Part shown: piece by piece, positions 36,580 through 40,592 of the stretch
Numbering within the stretch: position 1 is the first letter of the stretch
How the letters are laid out: each line of letters begins with the position of its first letter
From: Alphaproteobacteria bacterium
GTDB taxonomy: Bacteria; Pseudomonadota; Alphaproteobacteria; Bin95
Reading direction: 5' to 3'
Length of the DNA stretch: 40,592 nt
Assembly (NCBI GenBank): GCA_022827685.1
Contig: JAJEIH010000077.1
Location: 1-40,592 of the forward strand
The notes under the pieces: generated by a model
The model's database searches: none
What the model was told of the DNA's origin: nothing
Seen by the model: the letters and a program-made list of their open reading frames with translations, nothing else
Program-made: the position numbers and the translations under genes

Positions 36580-38252
36580 CAGGCTTCTTCGTCCAGGAAC
36601 AGCCGCGACAGAAGCCGGTCCGGAACGACGCGCTGCATCCATGCATCCGAGTCCGGGCCGGCCACCGGGACGCCGAGAACCGATCCGATGCGGGGGATCA
36701 CGGCCCCTGCCGCCGGAACGGCATTCCAGGCGGCGGTCGCGAAACCGTGGGTCCCCTTAACGGCCTTGGGCTCGTCGAGCATGACGATGACCGCAAAGCG
36801 CGGGTCGGCGATGGGGAAGACGCCGACAAAGGAGTTCAGCCGCTTGCTGCTGTCGTAGCGGCCGTTCACTACCTTTTCGGCCGTGCCGGTCTTGCCGCCG
36901 ACGGGATAGGAAGCGTTGTCCGCCCTGGACCCGCTTCCGCGCAGCACGGACTGGCGCATCGTCCAGCGCACCTTGTCGGAGGTCTCGGAAGAATAGACCC
37001 GCCGGGCCGTCGGCGGCACGGTGCGCCTCAGCAGGGTTACCGGCACCGCCATGCCGTCATTCGCCAGCGCCCCGATGGCCGATGCGGTCTGCAGTGGGCT
37101 CACGGAAAGACCGTGGCCGAAGCCGACCGTCATCGTCGTCAGCGGATGCCAGGTCCGCGGCACGATCGGATGGCCGACTTCCGGCAATTCCAGCGCCGGG
37201 CGGCTCAGCAGGCCCAGCCCGTCGAGATATTCCTTGAAGGTTTTCGCGCCGATTTTTTCGGCCATCCGCGCGGCGCCGATATTGGACGAGTGGACGACGA
37301 CCTCGGCGGCCGAAAGCACGCGGTTCTTACCGCGATAGTCGCGAATCCTGTGCCCGAACGCCCTGATGGGCGCGGTCGCATCGAAGCGGCTGGTCAGGCG
37401 CGAAATGCCCCGGTCCAGCGCTGTGGCGAGCGTGAGAAGCTTGAATGTCGAACCCATCTCGGCAACCAGAAGCGAGGCCCGGTTTGCCCGCGCTTCGTCC
37501 ATCTTTGCCTGCCGATTGGGGTCGAAATCGGGCAATGAAACCATCGCCAGCACTTCGCCGGTGCGGATGTCGAGCACCAGGCCGGCGCCGCCGATGGCGG
37601 AGAAATGTTCGACCGCCCGCGTCAACTCCTCGCGGATGATGTGCTGGACGCGGATATCGATGGAGAGCTGCACGCTCTGCGTCGGGTCGGAGAGAATTTC
37701 GTTGAAGCGCTGCTCCGCGCCGGCATTGCCGACAAGGCCGTCGTCGCTCGGCTTTGTGCGTCCGAGCACATGGGCGGCGAGACGCCCATGTGGGTAGATG
37801 CGCATGTCTTCGGACCGGAGGCCGATGCCCGGCAGGCCGAGGTCGAGCACCGCCTTCTGGTCGCGCGGGGTCAGGCGCCGCGTGACGAAGACGAATTTCT
37901 GTTTCAGCGACAGGCGTTGGCGGGCTTCCTCGAAACTGAGCCAGGGCAAGGCGGTCGAGAGCTGCGCGGCAACCGCCTCGACATCGTCGATCTCCGGCGG
38001 CCAGGCCACCAGCGCTCGCGACACGACGCTGGTGGCGAGCAGCTGTCCGTTGCGGTCCACGATGTCGCCGCGTTGCACCGGATGTTCCGAGGCGGCCGTC
38101 CGGGCGGGCGGCGGGCGTTCCTCGGCCAGGGCGCCGAGTTCGACGAGCTTGATCGACAGGACGGCGAGGCTTGCCACGAAGGCGAGCACGCCGAATGCGA
38201 GGCGGTTGCGGGCCAGCGCAAGAGCCGGCGCCGCCGAACGGTGCGGGTTCAT
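36579..38252 (-). CDS. ftsI: Septal peptidoglycan transpeptidase FtsI (PBP3)
   Basis: 557 residues. A short cytoplasmic start and one membrane helix (about 18-38), the class B PBP dimerisation domain (RGDIVDRNGQLLA), then the transpeptidase domain with active-site MGSTFK (Ser268), HSSN (322-324) and GGKTGTAEK (454-457). It crosslinks septal wall and partners FtsW. The start is ATG 38252, overlapping ftsL by 4 bp. The C-terminus is compact with no PASTA domains, as expected for a Gram-negative bacterium. Confidence 0.95.
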   Translation of the reverse strand: MNPHRSAAPALALARNRLAFGVLAFVASLAVLSIKLVELGALAEERPPPARTAASEHPVQRGDIVDRNGQLLATSVVSRALVAWPPEIDDVEAVAAQLSTALPWLSFEEARQRLSLKQKFVFVTRRLTPRDQKAVLDLGLPGIGLRSEDMRIYPHGRLAAHVLGRTKPSDDGLVGNAGAEQRFNEILSDPTQSVQLSIDIRVQHIIREELTRAVEHFSAIGGAGLVLDIRTGEVLAMVSLPDFDPNRQAKMDEARANRASLLVAEMGSTFKLLTLATALDRGISRLTSRFDATAPIRAFGHRIRDYRGKNRVLSAAEVVVHSSNIGAARMAEKIGAKTFKEYLDGLGLLSRPALELPEVGHPIVPRTWHPLTTMTVGFGHGLSVSPLQTASAIGALANDGMAVPVTLLRRTVPPTARRVYSSETSDKVRWTMRQSVLRGSGSRADNASYPVGGKTGTAEKVVNGRYDSSKRLNSFVGVFPIADPRFAVIVMLDEPKAVKGTHGFATAAWNAVPAAGAVIPRIGSVLGVPVAGPDSDAWMQRVVPDRLLSRLFLDEEA

Positions 38253-38650
38253 TGTCGATCTCCCGTCCCGGCGGTGAAAGACAGGCGGGACGACAGCTCC
38301 GTCGGGAGTCCGGAGCCGGCAAAGTCGTCCCGCCCGGCGTGCGCCCCGCTCAGAGGCGGTTCGGGAGAGCTGACCGGGCGAGCCGGGAGGAAACTCGGCC
38401 GGTGAAGCTGATCCGCCTCGATGGGGACAAGGCCCAGGGCGCGCGCATTCTGGAATTCGAGGGTTTGCGGCTGCGTGAGGAACGCGAGCTCGCTGCGTAG
38501 CACCTGGATGCGCTCGCGCTCGGCGAGAACCAGGCGGTTGAGTTCGGCAAGGCGGTCCTTGCGGTCGCGAACATGGTCGCCGACCGCGAACAGACCGGCC
38601 GCCATGGCCGCGGCGCCGATGCACCAGAAGAATGTCGTTCTGGCGCTCAT
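38249..38650 (-). CDS. ftsL: Cell division protein FtsL
   Basis: 133 residues. Cytoplasmic stub, one membrane helix (about residues 7-24), then a coiled coil rich in heptads (RDRKDRLAELNRLVLAERER) and a proline-rich tail. Bitopic divisome protein that forms a complex with FtsB and FtsQ and activates FtsWI. Sequence conservation is low in this family; the position between rsmH and ftsI, size and topology support the call. Overlaps both neighbours by 4 bp. Confidence 0.88.
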   Translation of the reverse strand: MSARTTFFWCIGAAAMAAGLFAVGDHVRDRKDRLAELNRLVLAERERIQVLRSELAFLTQPQTLEFQNARALGLVPIEADQLHRPSFLPARPVSSPEPPLSGAHAGRDDFAGSGLPTELSSRLSFTAGTGDRQ

Positions 38651-39573
38651 GCCGCGAGCCTCTCGGCGGCGCGCATCCGCGCGGACCGCGCGCGGGGATT
38701 GTCGGCGACTTCGGCGGCGCTGGGACCGACGGCGCGCCGGTGAAGGAGCCGGAAGGAGGCCGGCGGAGGCGGAGCCTTGGGCGGGCGGTGGCGGGAGGGC
38801 CCCGGAACCGCGCCGCTGCGCTCGCGCAGGAAGCGCTTCACCGCGCGGTCCTCCAGCGAATGGAAGGAAACCACGGCAAGCCGCCCGCCCGGCGCAAGCA
38901 GCCTCTCGGCGGCCGCGAGGCCGCGGTCGAGCTCTCCGAGTTCGTCGTTGACGGCGATCCGCAGCGCCTGGAAGGTCCGGGTCGCCGGATGAATGCGTCC
39001 GTCGGCAGGCACGACGCGCGCGACTATCGCGGCCAGGCGGTCCGTGGTGCGGATCGGCGCTTCGTTTCGCGCGGAGGCGATCGCGCGCGCCACCCGGCGG
39101 GCGCGCGGCTCCTCGCCATAGCGGCGGATAAGGTCGGCCAGACGGCCTTCATCCAGACCGGCGACGAGATCGGCCGCGCTGGGACCTTCGCCGCTCATCC
39201 GCATATCCAGCGGACCGGACGCGAAGGAAAAGCCTCTTGCGGGATCGTCGAGCTGTGCGGAGGACATGCCGAGATCGAACGCGATGCCGTCCGCTGGCGC
39301 GAAGGCCTCGTCGGCGGCAATGCCCTCCATTTCGGAAAAGCGGGCCCGGCGGAAACGGAAACGGTCTCCGCAGTCCCGGCCAAGAGCGGCGGCCGCGCTT
39401 TCGGCTGCCGGGTCGCAGTCGAGCGCGAGCACGCGGCAAGGGGCCGAAGCCAGCAACGCGCGCGAATAGCCGCCGCGGCCGAAAGTGGCGTCCACATAGC
39501 GCCCGCCGGCCCGCGGCCCTATGGCGGCGACGACCTCCGAAGCCATGACCGGGACATGCGCGCCGGCGGTCAT
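38647..39573 (-). CDS. rsmH: 16S rRNA (cytosine(1402)-N(4))-methyltransferase
   Basis: 308 residues. SAM-dependent methyltransferase (also MraW) that methylates C1402 in the ribosomal decoding centre. Motifs: HVPVMASEVVAAI, YVDATFGRGGYSRALL, GIAFDLGMSSAQLDDPARGFSF, RTFQALRIAVNDEL and VVSFHSLEDRAVKRFL. ATG 39573 overlaps mraZ by 4 bp. The final RARSARMRAAERLA is the usual C-terminal end. Confidence 0.95.
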   Translation of the reverse strand: MTAGAHVPVMASEVVAAIGPRAGGRYVDATFGRGGYSRALLASAPCRVLALDCDPAAESAAAALGRDCGDRFRFRRARFSEMEGIAADEAFAPADGIAFDLGMSSAQLDDPARGFSFASGPLDMRMSGEGPSAADLVAGLDEGRLADLIRRYGEEPRARRVARAIASARNEAPIRTTDRLAAIVARVVPADGRIHPATRTFQALRIAVNDELGELDRGLAAAERLLAPGGRLAVVSFHSLEDRAVKRFLRERSGAVPGPSRHRPPKAPPPPASFRLLHRRAVGPSAAEVADNPRARSARMRAAERLAA

Positions 39574-40067
39574 GACCCGGACTCCGACCGGAGGAACCCG
39601 CCGAAGCGGATGAGCGCCTTCGTGTCTTCGTCGAGTTCGGCCGTTACGTTTCCGACCCATTCGTCATGGGCGGCCGGCTTCCAGATCTCGATAATGCCGA
39701 CATTGCCGATGAAGCGGACTTCATTATCGATCTTGCAGGCCTGACGGAAATCCTGCGGCAGCAGCAGGCGGCCCTGTCCGTCGATTTGCGCGTCGCGCGA
39801 GCCGCCGACGAAAAGGCTGACGATCTTGCCGGAGTCGATTGATTTGCCGCTTGCAGTTGTGGCGCCCTGCAGTTTTTCATGGATGTCTTTAGCCCAATTC
39901 TGTAAATAACTCTCTTCGCAGAAAAAGATGGCGTCGCGGTCGTCAAAAACGGGCGCGGCCAGCAAGCGCATTTCGGCATCCTGGGGAATCGCACGCCTAT
40001 GGGCCGCAGGCACAATCACCCGACCTTTGGCATCCAGTTTCGCGTCGTATTGGCCCGAGACCCGCAC
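39570..40067 (-). CDS. mraZ: Transcriptional regulator and division protein MraZ
   Basis: About 165 residues, two SpoVT/AbrB-like (MraZ) domains: DAKLDAKGRVIVPAAHR at the start and QIDGQGRLLLPQDFR in the middle. MraZ forms ring-shaped oligomers that bind repeated short boxes upstream of its own gene and control the dcw operon. I choose GTG 40067: AAAGGTGGAG lies six bases upstream and homologues begin a few residues before the first domain. GTG 40079 is in frame but has no properly spaced ribosome site. Five AGTGG boxes about 50-100 bp upstream fit autoregulation. Confidence 0.9.
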   Translation of the reverse strand: MRVSGQYDAKLDAKGRVIVPAAHRRAIPQDAEMRLLAAPVFDDRDAIFFCEESYLQNWAKDIHEKLQGATTASGKSIDSGKIVSLFVGGSRDAQIDGQGRLLLPQDFRQACKIDNEVRFIGNVGIIEIWKPAAHDEWVGNVTAELDEDTKALIRFGGFLRSESGS

Positions 40068-40117
40068 CGGAGACTCCACCTTTCATGTTTTAGGCGAGAG
40101 GCATCGCCCCTTTTCAG

Positions 40118-40165
40118 CCACTCCGCCACCACTTAGCCACCACTTTCTTCCACTTTGCCACCACT
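40118..40165 (-). promoter_or_regulatory. Putative MraZ operator: five AGTGG boxes
   Basis: Five CCACT pentamers (AGTGG on the minus strand) start at 40118, 40129, 40140, 40150 and 40161, i.e. 11, 11, 10 and 11 bp apart, one helical turn each. Two extend to AAAGTGG. Known MraZ operators are tandem short boxes (TGGGN in E. coli, AAAGTG-type in mycoplasmas) with about 10-bp period upstream of mraZ, so the spacing and placement fit well. Binding itself is inferred. Confidence 0.75.
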
Positions 40166-40171
40166 CGTCAA
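40143..40171 (-). promoter_or_regulatory. Possible dcw/mraZ promoter core
   Basis: On the minus strand TTGACG (40171-40166) is a good -35 box. The hexamer 17 bp further, AGAAAG (40148-40143), is a poor -10, so the exact start is uncertain. The AGTGG boxes cover the spacer and downstream region, which would let MraZ block RNA polymerase. Confidence 0.35.
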
Positions 40172-40180
40172 GCCTTGCGC

Positions 40181-40208
40181 AGAAAAAATCTGCCAATGCG
40201 AATTGGCA
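40181..40208 (-). terminator. Intrinsic terminator upstream of the mraZ promoter
   Basis: TGCCAAT (40191-40197) and ATTGGCA (40202-40208) form a 7-bp stem with a 4-base loop. On the minus strand the stem is followed by GATTTTTTCT, the T-run of an intrinsic terminator. It lies just before the TTGACG box and would stop minus-strand transcripts arriving from beyond the right part of the window. Confidence 0.6.
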
Positions 40209-40274
40209 CTCTCCGCGCTGTAATGGAACAAAAAGCGTATCGACTTAGGGTATTCACTTTCATCTTGTGGATGA

Positions 40275-40537
40275 CTTTAAGTCGGGCTTACTAAATCGAG
40301 GGTGTATCGCCCTTGCGGAGCGGCATCCGGAAGCGCGTAAACGCTGTTGCCCCGGGGCCGGGGCGGCCGGTTTGAACAGGGCCCGGACATGCGGAAAGGC
40401 CAGTAAACCAAGGGTCCCGGGGAAACGGTTTCGGTCTTTCCGCCTGACCGGAGTATGCGGTGCGAGCGCCCCACCTTCCAGGTTCAGTTCTGATCTGAGA
40501 TTCACCTCTGCGATGTAAGCAGGAGGTGAGAGTCTGA
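40275..40537 (+). ncRNA. Candidate structured RNA (HEARO/omega-RNA-like)
   Basis: No credible gene covers this stretch, yet many complementary arms nest on the plus strand: 40297-40302 with 40310-40315; 40322-40325 with 40348-40351 around 40332-40335/40342-40345; a long-range 40360-40365 with 40467-40472 enclosing 40383-40386/40448-40451, 40391-40398/40436-40443 (8 bp) and 40405-40409/40427-40431; then 40473-40476/40480-40483 and 40502-40511/40519-40529. It starts right after ATGA (40271-40274) and ends at an ORF start. As I remember them, HEARO RNAs (omega-RNAs of IscB) follow ATGA or GTGA and precede the nuclease ORF. Some arms may be chance in GC-rich DNA. A mobile intron or IS leader is an alternative. 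Confidence 0.4.
40502..40529 (+). promoter_or_regulatory. Hairpin sequestering a ribosome binding site
   Basis: TCACCTC-TGC (40502-40511) pairs with GCA-G-GAGGTGA (40519-40529), one G bulged, loop of seven bases. The 3' arm contains AGGAGGTGA, a near-perfect Shine-Dalgarno sequence 11 bases before ATG 40538, so folding would hide it and limit translation. It may instead be the last helix of the candidate structured RNA. Confidence 0.5.
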
Positions 40538-40592
40538 ATGCAGACCTCAATTTCGACTCTGAGGAGCGTCGAGGTGCTGCCGGTGCTTGGCG
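40538..40592 (+). CDS. Start of an unidentified ORF, cut by the window edge
   Basis: ATG 40538 opens a frame that stays open to the last base: 18 residues, MQTSISTLRSVEVLPVLG. The strong AGGAGGTGA upstream supports a real start. The visible residues do not identify a family. Location directly after the candidate structured RNA suggests a mobile-element protein such as an IscB-type HNH/RuvC nuclease, whose N-terminus also begins with a short beta strand before a PLMP-type motif, but that is inference from context only. Confidence 0.4.
   Translation, partial: MQTSISTLRSVEVLPVLG

Noticed and set aside
40260-40550. A 96-residue minus-strand open frame at the right edge
   Set aside because: It has no family resemblance, lies antisense to the nested helices and ends without a convincing ribosome site at its start; more likely an accidental frame over structured RNA.
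40209-40592. RNase P RNA (rnpB), which often lies near mraZ in alphaproteobacteria
   Set aside because: The conserved core sequences of RNase P RNA (such as GAAAGTCCGG-type segments in context) were not found on either strand.
1-40592. CRISPR arrays, tRNA or rRNA genes
   Set aside because: No regularly spaced direct repeats with spacers, no cloverleaf with CCA/T-loop sequence, and no rRNA-like segment was seen.

Overview
The window is GC-rich DNA from an alphaproteobacterium. Three things point there: an NDUFA12-family complex I accessory protein (restricted to alphaproteobacteria and mitochondria), the NDUFA12-mlaD-DUF2155 gene order, and a long compact dcw cluster with alphaproteobacterial FtsZ/FtsA/FtsQ. 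A Rhodospirillales-like lineage is my guess, not something the sequence proves. No rRNA, tRNA or CRISPR array is visible.

Left part (1-11433): a non-coding edge carrying REP-like palindromes, then the B12-dependent ribonucleotide reductase nrdJ on the minus strand. Divergent from it run an NDUFA12-family gene, an MlaD-type lipid-transport gene and a DUF2155 gene. They converge, across a GC-rich terminator, with a complete minus-strand oligopeptide ABC transporter operon (two permeases, a fused double ATPase, a Tat-exported binding protein).

Middle (11434-22470): mixed single genes. These are an orphan lpxB, a PhoX-family phosphatase, a NuoE-NuoF fusion with no catalytic partner nearby, an unknown 125-residue protein, two tiny related membrane proteins, the translation factor ettA, a GFA-family zinc protein, a bacterial GOLPH3 (GPP34) homologue, a cupin protein, and the divergent pair miaA/serB whose start codons are only 16 bp apart.

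Right part (22477-40067): an uninterrupted minus-strand division and cell wall cluster of 16 genes: mraZ, rsmH, ftsL, ftsI, murE, murF, mraY, murD, ftsW, murG, murC, murB, ddl, ftsQ, ftsA, ftsZ. Almost every junction is a 1-13 bp overlap, so the genes are probably translationally coupled. Together they make UDP-MurNAc-pentapeptide, lipid I and lipid II, polymerise and crosslink septal wall, and assemble the Z-ring. Five AGTGG boxes at 10-11 bp spacing upstream of mraZ look like the MraZ operator, and a stem-loop with a T-run insulates that promoter from upstream transcription.

Right edge (40275-40592): a plus-strand stretch with several nested complementary arms, starting just after an ATGA, leads into an ORF start with a strong but hairpin-sequestered ribosome binding site; the ORF runs off the window. 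This layout resembles a HEARO/omega-RNA plus IscB-type locus. It is the most interesting unexplained element here, but the protein needed to prove it lies outside the window.
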